Source: a virus. From it: DNA of 34,871 bases. The notes under the pieces were generated by a model that had not been told where the DNA came from, searched no databases, and saw only the letters and a program-made list of their open reading frames with translations. Where the stretch lies: positions 1 through 34,871 of the IMG/VR virus record IMGVR_UViG_3300010885_056571. One strand, 5' to 3'. Shown piece after piece: positions 9,101-16,376 of the stretch (its first letter is position 1; every line of letters starts with the position of its first letter). The position numbers and the translations under genes are program-made.

Positions 9101-9361
9101 GTGTTTATGGGAATCGCTTTAGACTTAGCTGCACGTGCATTCTGGACTGGCACAACCTGGCAAGGAAATACCGGAACAAACCACTTAACACTAAACATTG
9201 GATTATTTAAAAAAATAAACATACTTCCTGAAGATGGAGCAACGGGTATGGCTGAAATGATTGCTGCTAGTTTTGAGCTTCAACTTAAGACAATGACTGG
9301 ACTAGTAATACCTCCACCAAATACTGGAATACCACCTATACCATTTCAAGGCTACATCTAA
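6155..9361 (+). CDS. long coiled-coil tail protein, tape-measure or baseplate hub candidate
   Basis: This 1068-aa protein begins with a short globular region (residues 1-75) with Pro-rich text, followed by very long charged helices, Lys/Glu-rich with heptad-like spacing, covering about residues 90-460 and again 500-600. A hydrophobic stretch lies at about residues 607-640 (TGVGISLMGLFLDLVTYL), followed by further helices. The C terminus (about 1010-1068) is globular and ends in a Pro/Gly-rich tail. Long helical build with a central hydrophobic patch is typical of tape-measure proteins, which fix tail length and are expelled at infection. Its place between the spike genes and gp25 would equally fit a hub protein (T4 gp29 does both jobs). 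No enzymatic motif is seen. The ATG overlaps the previous stop (TAATG). Confidence 0.5.
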   Translation: MALNFQENFTKPLTADLTEGRLKGPEDFALAIVKYYLDTVKDGMPVGVPPTLPAPGLNPIAPPPFNIGVSGVKVNPAKEQAMLSVLKAYFMAKDIELTKGAIDGLKGSITQTTNRFNQKKQEITKLVAQVKQASLELKNIPKYTKEIVEGVKEIIGEEKAKIKELQTFFSNLKEESKSLGVDEDKFKSIFQQELGLIESLKSFEIKNFSDFAKIPDLIKNTKQTITRLKGQAVMGTSTNSDTKFSDIKMYVADKLLEVALSFEELAKIVLNPPSFLSYVERLSKKNPKVIRLYRGMQKLDAVERFVKPEIQKLKIQIEGKKAEIQLYIQPKLDTIKQKLEDKVTELSVKVDSSLKTNLYMKATTKVKEFKENHAEYIKEKKKEVEIIQKIIKKTNTLVKQTVTLQKDLVAEFDGIKDELILFKEDVSASVSKYKDLSKEAKKQLADRAAQPLIPKKSEQTTPIDPLIPPSISTINPLELVQGYERRIDSTADLQRTRELRKNALKNQQKPGPTEDQVYTYMSKMGLGDFSKTALRIISESKTDLVTFKRLFEAKRKQFETYKLTIEDMVDEAQDLLKMLQELSNGKGPVGSKVAWAKTKGNQLKKSKVGRFATGVGISLMGLFLDLVTYLKPIIEKVKKLAIRLFEGIKAYVKNKTAKFEKDIESYLLNLIPLKGYIANKGADARVKKLVIDAKRRKAEDLVEQAKHYKNLATIIAKIAKGASGLSKNLITDKNYKFPANQRYVNEIVSGYFGYKKEQDGPSKQLESEEAAFRLKMQELATIDAFVTGFITLLKGVFDSLKSKGGFKEELDAFTLSLEQSGAPYAAGWNQLMSIFNTPIKDPKALGKAVISIVRDAEAVTKMAQAFQSLEVFGFLSRMETKYLGKTRELIKTYVDNPIGNDPNHRQAMEEWALCLDRNQSLVAFLLTKLTETTDRFFLFFNKQVKLFIAKQKVFIKAKLDAIVVAHEADLNKIKDKLINVESVFMGIALDLAARAFWTGTTWQGNTGTNHLTLNIGLFKKINILPEDGATGMAEMIAASFELQLKTMTGLVIPPPNTGIPPIPFQGYI

Positions 9362-9370
9362 AAACGTAAC

Positions 9371-9378
9371 TATTTATA
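9371..9378 (+). promoter_or_regulatory. TATTTATA box, candidate late promoter
   Basis: TATTTATA fills part of the 29-nt gap before the gene at 9391 and ends 12 nt before its ATG. It would serve the group 9391 to 19066 (small helical protein, gp25, gp6 and the Ig-domain proteins), which has no other gap longer than 1 nt. Confidence 0.45.
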
Positions 9379-9390
9379 TATAAAAACAAC

Positions 9391-9870
9391 ATGAAAGCAT
9401 CTGATTTTGTAAATTTAATGCGCAAGGTTATACGCGAAGAAGTTCGTTCAATTGTTCGAGAAGAATTGAAAACAATTAAACCGCTTCTGAAGGAAACCGC
9501 ACAACCAGGATTGAACGCCTCTTTGAGGCAGGGCCTTCCAGCAAAAACGCCAAAGGTTGCAGCTCCGACAAGAAAGCCGTCAATTACACCTCCAACATTT
9601 GAAGGTCCGTTGGCAGGTTTACTAAACGAAACATATCAATCAATGATAGCACAACCACAAGAAGAAGAGGAGTGGCCGGACATGAATGGAGGAGCTCTTA
9701 CAGCAGATCACGCTCAAGGAGGAGTACAAAGCATGGCTAGTTTGTCGGCATTAATGGACGATGATGCACCACTTCCAGAAGCTGGTGGATATAGTGATCC
9801 AACGAGAGCGTTTATGAAAGATTATTCAGCAGTATTGAAAGCGGCTGATGAACATAGTATGGGGAGATAA
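9391..9870 (+). CDS. small structural/assembly protein with N-terminal charged helix, function unknown
   Basis: The 159-aa product starts with a strongly amphipathic Arg/Glu helix (residues 1-35, with the repeated pattern VIREEVRSIVREEL), then a Pro/Thr/Ala-rich linker (40-70), a short segment FEGPLAGLLNETYQ and a Gly/Ala/Asp-rich C terminus. It looks like a scaffolding or docking peptide rather than an enzyme. It overlaps gp25 by one base, so it is probably co-translated with that baseplate protein and may be a minor baseplate component. Arginine is encoded partly by CGC/CGT near the start, while neighbours mostly use AGA, a mild compositional difference. A TATTTATA box lies 12 nt upstream, so a transcript probably begins here. 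I do not recognise a named family. Confidence 0.65.
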   Translation: MKASDFVNLMRKVIREEVRSIVREELKTIKPLLKETAQPGLNASLRQGLPAKTPKVAAPTRKPSITPPTFEGPLAGLLNETYQSMIAQPQEEEEWPDMNGGALTADHAQGGVQSMASLSALMDDDAPLPEAGGYSDPTRAFMKDYSAVLKAADEHSMGR

Positions 9871-10301
9871 TGGCAATAGAAGTAAGAATAAACCCGATTG
9901 ATTTTGAACCAAATACAGCGATTGGTATTGACTTACCTATGAACGCTAGTTCGGGGACTTCTTTTCAGCTTAACTATCTTTCAATAGATCAAGCAGTAGC
10001 TAATGCTAAAAACTTACTATTAACAAATAGAGGAGAGCGTATAATGCAGCCAGAGTTTGGTTGCGATTTACGTAAAACATTATTTCAAAACATAACAGAG
10101 GATCTAATGATGGATATTGAAAATCGCATTAGAACAAGCTTTGAATATTGGTTACCTTACATATTTATTAATAAGTTTACCATTGACGAAAATGTAGACG
10201 CTAACCGCGTAAACATAGTACTATCCATCAGTCTTGCAGGTAATCAGGTAGACACGAGATCAATACAACTTGAGATCATAAACACACAACAGAATGGCTA
10301 A
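9870..10301 (+). CDS. 25: gp25-like baseplate wedge protein
   Basis: The 143-aa product matches the gp25/W/TssE family, the small wedge protein that joins the baseplate to the first sheath ring and is needed for sheath assembly. The characteristic run is at residues 41-72: a helix QAVANAKNLLLTNRGER, then MQPEFGCDLRKTLF, corresponding to the R-G-E-R-x-x-x-P-x-F-G core motif of the family. A helix DLMMDIENRIRTSFEYWLPYI and two C-terminal strands follow, ending in Q-L-E-I. Length is close to T4 gp25 (132 aa). The gene overlaps its upstream neighbour by one base and its downstream neighbour, gp6, by 8 bases; adjacency of 25 and 6 is conserved in T4 relatives. A GGGGAG run 5-10 bases upstream of the ATG is one of the few SD-like sequences here. 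Confidence 0.93.
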   Translation: MAIEVRINPIDFEPNTAIGIDLPMNASSGTSFQLNYLSIDQAVANAKNLLLTNRGERIMQPEFGCDLRKTLFQNITEDLMMDIENRIRTSFEYWLPYIFINKFTIDENVDANRVNIVLSISLAGNQVDTRSIQLEIINTQQNG

Positions 10302-11841
10302 CATATCAAAGACGACATCAAAAGATATAAAGTACCTAGGAAGGGATTTTGATTCCTTAAAGAGAGGGTTAGTAGAGTTTACAAAAACATACTACCCAGA
10401 CACCTACAACGACTTTAATGAAGCATCACCAGGAATGATGTTTATTGAGATGGCTTCGTATATTGGCGATGTTCTTAACTACTACATTGACTCCGAGTTT
10501 AAAGAAACACTACTACTACACGCTACAGAGCGTAGAAATATACTATCTATAGCCGCTGCTATGGGATATAAACCAAAGATTAGCGTTCCATCACAAGTAG
10601 ATGTAGACGTCTATCAGCTTTTCCCTGCCTCAGGAAGTCAAGGGAACGTCGTTCATGATATGAGATATGCGCTCAAAATTCCAGCTGGAATGAGAGGTAG
10701 AAGTACAGCAGGTAATGTTGAGTTCTTAGTACAAGAAGATGTTGATTTTTCAGTTGACAATATATACTCCCCAACTGAAATTTCTGTATATACGGTAGAC
10801 AATAATAATGCACCAAACTATTACCTTGCTAAAAAAACAGTAAAAGCTATTTCAGCACAACCAAAAATAATATCTATACCAGTAACCGATACCAAAAAGT
10901 TTTTTAAATTTCAAATAGAGGATAGCACCTTGATTGGAATTGATAGTATTATCGATGCAGACGGTAATACCTGGTATGAAGTTCCTTATTTAGCTCAAGA
11001 TACTATTTTTGAAAAAGTAGAGAACACAGCATACAATGATCCAGACGCAGCAGTATATGGTCAAGAAACACCATACCTACTTAAACTTAAAAGAGTACCT
11101 CGTCGATTTGTAGCAAGAGTAACTGAAACGGGATTGGAAGTTCAATTTGGAGCAGGCGTATCCTCATCACCAGATGAAGAGTTATTAGCAACTCCTGAGA
11201 ATATAGGATTAAAACTACCAACAGGAAAGGATGATATTGATGTATCAATTGATCCACAATCTCCTATATTTACAACCGCTTATGGAATTGCACCGTCAAA
11301 TACAACATTAAAAGTTACCTACTTAGTTGGTGGAGGAATAGCTTCTAATGTTCCGAGTAATACAATCACAGAGGTAGTGGCATCAAATGCTAATACAAAC
11401 AATTTTCCAACAGCTACTGGGACATTAAACGCAAATATTCTTAATTCTTTAGCAATTAATAATGCAACCGCAGCGATGGGTGGACGAAGTCAAGAAACGC
11501 TAGACGAGATAAGACAAAACACATTAGCACAATTTACATCGCAAAATAGAGCTGTAACAAGAGAGGATTATATTGTAAGAGCTTATGCTATGCCAAACGT
11601 ATATGGAAGCGTAGCTAAAGTATTTATTACTCCAGACGAGCAAGCAAATATAGGAACATCAGAAGTTCACGATACAGTAGCCAATCCATTAGCTATGAAT
11701 ATGTATGTGTTAGGCTATAACAACTATAAGCAGTGCATAACAGCAAACCGTGCAATAAAAGAAAACTTAAAAACATACTTATCGCAATATAGGATGTTAC
11801 AGATAGTATTAATATACGAAATGCTTATATTATTAATATAG
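10294..11841 (+). CDS. 6: gp6-like baseplate wedge protein, N-terminal part (frame broken near 11799)
   Basis: This frame encodes the main part of a gp6/gpJ-type wedge protein, which forms the dimeric ring of the baseplate around the hub. The N terminus has the family's pattern: YLGRDFDSLKRGL, then YPDTYNDFNEASPGMMFIEM, then DVLNYYIDSEFKETLLLHATER (residues about 14-75). In the second half are GGRSQETLDEIRQN and TREDYIVRAYAMPNVYGS, typical of the conserved J-like core. After YLSQYRML the frame runs into unrelated text and stops at 11839-11841, while the expected continuation (TDSINIRNAYIINIGVDF) lies in the -1 frame from 11799. The joined product would be 630 aa, close to T4 gp6 (660 aa). I read this as one gene interrupted by a one-base loss; see the next entry. 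Confidence 0.9.
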   Translation: MANISKTTSKDIKYLGRDFDSLKRGLVEFTKTYYPDTYNDFNEASPGMMFIEMASYIGDVLNYYIDSEFKETLLLHATERRNILSIAAAMGYKPKISVPSQVDVDVYQLFPASGSQGNVVHDMRYALKIPAGMRGRSTAGNVEFLVQEDVDFSVDNIYSPTEISVYTVDNNNAPNYYLAKKTVKAISAQPKIISIPVTDTKKFFKFQIEDSTLIGIDSIIDADGNTWYEVPYLAQDTIFEKVENTAYNDPDAAVYGQETPYLLKLKRVPRRFVARVTETGLEVQFGAGVSSSPDEELLATPENIGLKLPTGKDDIDVSIDPQSPIFTTAYGIAPSNTTLKVTYLVGGGIASNVPSNTITEVVASNANTNNFPTATGTLNANILNSLAINNATAAMGGRSQETLDEIRQNTLAQFTSQNRAVTREDYIVRAYAMPNVYGSVAKVFITPDEQANIGTSEVHDTVANPLAMNMYVLGYNNYKQCITANRAIKENLKTYLSQYRMLQIVLIYEMLILLI

Positions 11842-12185
11842 GAGTTGATTTTGATATTATACCACTACCAAGTATTAATGCAAATGAGGTAATATTAAAT
11901 TGCATTACGCTACTAAAGAGCTTCTTTGAGATAGATAAATGGCAAGTTAATCAACCAATAGTGTATGGTGATATTTACAACCTGCTATTGAGAGCAAAGG
12001 GTGTACAAACCGTTACTGGTGTACGAATTAAAAACTTAAATGATGAGTTACTTGATTACAGTAATGTAGTGTATGACATAGAGGCTGCAACTAGAAATGG
12101 GATTATTTATCCAAGTTTAGATCCAGCAATTTTTGAAGTTAAGTTCCCAGATAACGATATTAAAGGACGCATAGCAACATTCTAA
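11793..12185 (+). CDS. 6: gp6-like baseplate wedge protein, C-terminal part in the -1 frame
   Basis: The frame is open from 11793 (after a TAG at 11790-11792) to TAA at 12183-12185. It continues the gp6 sequence: T-D-S-I-N-I-R-N-A-Y from 11799, then IGVDFDIIPLPSINANEVIL, then LLKSFFEIDKWQVNQPIVYG and RAKGVQTVTGVRI, the usual end of gp6-like proteins. No convincing start exists before GTG 11961, which would lose half of this segment, so independent translation of a functional protein is unlikely. If translated as a -1 continuation, it adds 128 residues. Its text is well conserved in character and shows no other stop, which argues that the full protein is made in nature and that the break is recent or a sequencing error. 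It is followed after 1 nt by the next structural gene. Confidence 0.8.
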   Translation, partial: DVTDSINIRNAYIINIGVDFDIIPLPSINANEVILNCITLLKSFFEIDKWQVNQPIVYGDIYNLLLRAKGVQTVTGVRIKNLNDELLDYSNVVYDIEAATRNGIIYPSLDPAIFEVKFPDNDIKGRIATF

Positions 12186-12186
12186 T

Positions 12187-13281
12187 ATGATACTAAGATT
12201 TTATCCAAAAAAAGACGCAACAATTTATGAAAGGTATCCTCAAAAGAATACAGGATTAGATGCTGTTCTAGAGTTATCAAAATTAGTTGATAATACTAGT
12301 AGTTACAACTCGAGAATACTGGTAGATTTTGATTACCCGGCAATGTCAGCTAGTATAGTTGATTTAGGTCTTAATCCTAATAACTTTACTTGGAACCTAA
12401 AGCTATACGCTACCGAGGAGCAAGAAATACCACTAGACTACACTTTAGAGTGTTGGGCTATTTCACAGAGTTGGAATATGGGAATTGGCCGATATGGTAA
12501 TTCACCAGAAACTACAGAAGGTGTAAGTTGGTATTATAGACAGGGACTTACAACTCCTTCAACAGCTTGGCCAACAAGTTCATTCGCAGCTTTGTCAACT
12601 GGTTCATACATTACTACGAGAGGTGGAGGAGCTTGGTATACATCTTCGGCAGCATCACAATCCTTTAGCTATAAAGCAGCAGATGTTGATATGGACGTAA
12701 GTGCTATAGTTAGAAAGGTGCAATCTGGATCAATATCTTTTCAAGGGTTTATTGTAAAAAAACAATACATAGACGAGAGTTCTTTATCTAGCTTTAAGAG
12801 CATTAAGTTCTTTAGCAAGGATACACACACTATATATTCACCAGTTGTTGAAGCAAAGTATAATGAGAGTGTTACAAACTCAATATTACCTAATATAGAT
12901 ACAAATGAACCCTATAATGTTGTATCGGTAAATTTACAATCAGAATATAAAGAGTCTTCAATTCCAAGAATATCCTTTGCAGCAAGGTATCAATACCCTG
13001 CACCAACATTTGCAACATCCTCTGCATACCTAGATAGATATAAGCTTCCATCAGGTTCGCAGTATGCTATATATAGTGCTCAAACAGACGATGCAATAAT
13101 TGATTTTAGCAATTTTACAACCTTGAGCAAGGACAATAACGGAGATTATTTCAGCTTACCCTTGAGTGGATTTCAGCCTGAAAGATATTATAAAATACTT
13201 TTAAAGGTTCCAAACTCAGGATCTTATGGCTATCAAATTCACGACAAAGATTGGATATTTAAGGTTTCAAGAAATCAATGA
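12187..13281 (+). CDS. virion structural protein with DNRLRE/CBM-like N-terminal domain
   Basis: The 364-aa product starts with RFYPKKDATIYERYPQKN, then a glycine turn, LELSKLVDN and SRILVDFDYPAM. This resembles the start of DNRLRE- or carbohydrate-binding-type beta sandwiches ("x-D-A-T-I-x-...-N-x-G-...-L-x-V-...-R-x-L-V-x-F-D"). The middle, residues about 70-200, is rich in Ser, Thr, Tyr and Trp (SQSWNMGIGRYGN, then GVSWYYRQG), common in phage fibre and wedge proteins. The C terminus ends with strands (YYKILLKV, then WIFKVS). No transmembrane or signal segment is visible. Position right after gp6 and coupling to the next gene through a 4-nt ATGA overlap put it in the outer baseplate, perhaps in a role like T4 gp7 or gp8, but I see no sequence proof of that equivalence. 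Confidence 0.6.
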   Translation: MILRFYPKKDATIYERYPQKNTGLDAVLELSKLVDNTSSYNSRILVDFDYPAMSASIVDLGLNPNNFTWNLKLYATEEQEIPLDYTLECWAISQSWNMGIGRYGNSPETTEGVSWYYRQGLTTPSTAWPTSSFAALSTGSYITTRGGGAWYTSSAASQSFSYKAADVDMDVSAIVRKVQSGSISFQGFIVKKQYIDESSLSSFKSIKFFSKDTHTIYSPVVEAKYNESVTNSILPNIDTNEPYNVVSVNLQSEYKESSIPRISFAARYQYPAPTFATSSAYLDRYKLPSGSQYAIYSAQTDDAIIDFSNFTTLSKDNNGDYFSLPLSGFQPERYYKILLKVPNSGSYGYQIHDKDWIFKVSRNQ

Positions 13282-16200
13282 GAAATTTAGATGATACATT
13301 AAATGGTGACCTTAACGATAACATTTCAGCGTATACAACGGGAAGTGTAACGTCGTTATTGCCAACAAGTAGTATTAACGAAAATGAGACGTACTACGAT
13401 TTGATACCAGTAGTATTAAACGCACCACCTATTATTAATGTAAACATCAGCGACGCATCTCGACCAAAGATTAAGTCATCTAATTCGGCAAATGCGTCTG
13501 GTCAAAACCTGTATCAATTTCCAGACGGAACTGTAAAAGTGATGCAAGGCGTTACTTTTGAACTAAGAATAGGAGCAGTACAGCCAAATACTCTCAACGT
13601 TGAAAATGGTATTCCAGTTATAAAACAGCCAGATCAACAGTTGTCATATGTGTGGAGACACGATGGCGAGGTGATAACATCTGACGAAAGAGTATCATTG
13701 CAGAGTAGGATAATAATAGCAAATAATGTTATTAGGTTTGAAAGAATACAACCTTTTTCTGCAGGAACTTACACTTGCGAAATTTCAAACGATATTGGAA
13801 TTACAACCTCTGAACCTATAATTTTAGAAATTCTCAACCCAGATTTGGATGTGTTTTTTTATAAGAATTTAATTATAAATGGAAATGCAACTGAGGGAAT
13901 AAGAGGTTGGGATGGAGATGTGGATACCTTTGTGTCTAGAGAGTTAACAAAAAAAGATACAGTTGAGTTAAAAATGCCTAACCGTATTGATTTGTTTGGA
14001 TATAATATAGACATGATGCACCCACGACCATATCAGATGGAGGTAGGGGTAGTGAAGGGAATAAATTATGAAGAAGACTTTACTAATAAAAATGGAAAGG
14101 GTGGTTACTTTTCGCGAGATGTTTATAAATTTGAAAAAGCTGGAGGTAGTTTTTTTGTAAAAACATATCAAGACATAGATGTTACACCTATCCAAGATCT
14201 TATAAAAGGAAGTGTTTATGGAATGGATGGAGTAAGAGCTATTTTTGGATGCTATATAGGAAACGCTGTAAGTCAATATATACCAACTAAGGCAACAATC
14301 CTATTAGATCAAAAAACTAATGCAAACAACTACTTCATGGGAGCGCCTCGAATTAGCCTTGAGAACTTTCTGATGGCAGGTCCTGGAACTGTGATTGATA
14401 GGTGTTATGTTACAATTGAAGAGTACGATAAAGAGTCAAGGTTAATTAGCAGTATATTGCGATCGGATGGTTCATCTTATAGAGAACCAAATACCATAAC
14501 ATTAATGGATCCTTGGACAAAACTAATATCAAAGCACGTTGGAGAAAAGTATTATAAAACTGATGCATACAACCTTGGAGTTACATCTTTAGGAAACAGA
14601 TACGATGCCACGCTTTTTACAGCAGATGAATTATATCCAAATGTGGACGATAGGCCAACACACGGACAGTATTTGGAATTTAACCGATTAGTGTTAGAGC
14701 GTTTGAATCCTAAAACTACAAACATTAGAATAGGTTTAAATTTCTTTACAAACGACTGGAGAATTTTTGACAATGCGGATTATAATGTTACTAACTCAGA
14801 TCAAATATTCGAAACAATTGGTTGGGAAAAGAATTTTAAAAAAGGAACTTTTGAGCAAAAGGGTGGTGGAACTGATGAGGTGGATTTCATTAGATCGTTT
14901 GTTTCTAAAAACACATCTTACAAAGATAAACCTATAACCGAACAAGTACCACTAGCACCACCACCTCGAGTTGCAATAACCGGTTTATCTTTAAGCTTAA
15001 TTCCCATTCAGCGACAAAAAGCAGATAGTACAAACTACTATACATCTGCCACTTTTAATAAAAACAGTAGACCGCAAGTAACGGTTCCTAGTGCTTTAGA
15101 TAAAGCAGCAATTTTTGATATAAATGGAACCCTTAATAAAGACATGTTTGTTTATTTTAAGCATGACTCGGATCCAAAAGTAAAGTTTGTTAATAATACA
15201 TTCTTTCAAGTTAATACAACCTCGATGGTCTTAAAAACCCAGATTCCAGGATTACAATCAACTCCATCAAAATTTCCAGCAATTAGTGGATCAGTGTTTC
15301 CTTTTGTAGTAAACGACAGAATATTGGCTTATGGTTTATCCCAATTGGATTTTGAAGGTACTATGACTACTATAGAAAGCAGTATAAAACCGTACAGAAA
15401 TGTTGTATATGCTAACCCTAGTGGGAGTAATTCATCAATTCCAGCCCTACTATCAGCATCCATTGCAACCGCAGTCGGTGAGTTAAAAGGGCCGGTCACA
15501 ACACTTAAGTCTGATTTTTTACCATCCCACGATTCTGTAAGCAATAAGTTTGCAAACTGGAATCAAAAGTTTAGATACGTATTACATTACCTAGTTAGAG
15601 AGTCAGGCTCAATATACAACGCCCCACCAGAACCAGGAGCTTCAAGTTTAATTTCACTTGGTATTGCAGCAACACCTATTAATCCAACCAACAACCCGCA
15701 ATCAACAACAACAACAAATACACCTAGCCTTTATTATCTTTTGGTAGATTTCAAATCGGAAAAGCCGGTTGTGTTGTATAGAGATTCTTCAATACCTAGA
15801 GGACCCATTGAAGGTACACATGAGTTCGAAGTAAAGAATTATGGCATAAATGCTTATGGTGAATTCTTCTTTGATCTACCAGACACAATAATAACCACAT
15901 CAATAGTAGATGGAGGTTTTGGTATTCCTTCAGTCCCAAATTACGCTATGGAGGTAAGTGCATTAGACTCCTTAAACTTTCTAAAAAATATTAGTAGCTA
16001 CCCATCAGCAAGTTTGTCTAAGAATATCGACAACATGGCTATCAGCTATGCTGCAACGCAACCAACTCAAGAACCAGTAGCTCAACAACAACAAAAGATG
16101 CAGTTTATAAAAGACATTGAAGACTATGTGGCTAACATGTCACAAGTATCTCTTGCAGATTTAAAAAGTAAATATCAAGTTGACAGCTTTAAGACGACAA

Positions 16201-16376
16201 TAGAAACTGGCTTAAGTTTACCTGATCCTAAGTATTCAACTACACTTTACGCTGTTAGTATGGCACCACAGATTGGAAATATCATGATAGGATCACCTTT
16301 CCGTGGAAAAGATAAAGATGGTACAACTTACACATTAGGTTATCCACGTATAACGGATTCTCAAACTGCTCTATAA
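13278..16376 (+). CDS. large baseplate/tail structural protein with an Ig-like domain (paralogue 1)
   Basis: The 1032-aa product has one clear immunoglobulin-like (I-set-type) domain at about residues 95-188. Trp126 sits in YVWRHDGEVI, and Cys167 in GTYTCEISNDIG, the usual A/D-G-x-Y-x-C-x-x-x-N strand. The rest is beta-rich with many conserved-looking aromatic stretches. Right after the Ig domain comes FYKNLIINGNATEG, which has a counterpart in the next gene (LFKNLLKNGSSIQN), so the two are probably tandem paralogues. Residues about 805-820 and 935-945 are low-complexity (T/N/P and Q). Ig-like domains on tailed-phage structural proteins are often linked to weak surface binding. Start ATG 13278 overlaps the previous stop (ATGA), and its own stop overlaps the next start. 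Function beyond structural is not assigned. Confidence 0.65.
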   Translation: MRNLDDTLNGDLNDNISAYTTGSVTSLLPTSSINENETYYDLIPVVLNAPPIINVNISDASRPKIKSSNSANASGQNLYQFPDGTVKVMQGVTFELRIGAVQPNTLNVENGIPVIKQPDQQLSYVWRHDGEVITSDERVSLQSRIIIANNVIRFERIQPFSAGTYTCEISNDIGITTSEPIILEILNPDLDVFFYKNLIINGNATEGIRGWDGDVDTFVSRELTKKDTVELKMPNRIDLFGYNIDMMHPRPYQMEVGVVKGINYEEDFTNKNGKGGYFSRDVYKFEKAGGSFFVKTYQDIDVTPIQDLIKGSVYGMDGVRAIFGCYIGNAVSQYIPTKATILLDQKTNANNYFMGAPRISLENFLMAGPGTVIDRCYVTIEEYDKESRLISSILRSDGSSYREPNTITLMDPWTKLISKHVGEKYYKTDAYNLGVTSLGNRYDATLFTADELYPNVDDRPTHGQYLEFNRLVLERLNPKTTNIRIGLNFFTNDWRIFDNADYNVTNSDQIFETIGWEKNFKKGTFEQKGGGTDEVDFIRSFVSKNTSYKDKPITEQVPLAPPPRVAITGLSLSLIPIQRQKADSTNYYTSATFNKNSRPQVTVPSALDKAAIFDINGTLNKDMFVYFKHDSDPKVKFVNNTFFQVNTTSMVLKTQIPGLQSTPSKFPAISGSVFPFVVNDRILAYGLSQLDFEGTMTTIESSIKPYRNVVYANPSGSNSSIPALLSASIATAVGELKGPVTTLKSDFLPSHDSVSNKFANWNQKFRYVLHYLVRESGSIYNAPPEPGASSLISLGIAATPINPTNNPQSTTTTNTPSLYYLLVDFKSEKPVVLYRDSSIPRGPIEGTHEFEVKNYGINAYGEFFFDLPDTIITTSIVDGGFGIPSVPNYAMEVSALDSLNFLKNISSYPSASLSKNIDNMAISYAATQPTQEPVAQQQQKMQFIKDIEDYVANMSQVSLADLKSKYQVDSFKTTIETGLSLPDPKYSTTLYAVSMAPQIGNIMIGSPFRGKDKDGTTYTLGYPRITDSQTAL

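Noticed and set aside
11790-11845. Programmed -1 frameshift in gp6
   Set aside because: No slippery heptamer or clear downstream pseudoknot is visible, so a base loss or sequence error is preferred; listed as a finding only.
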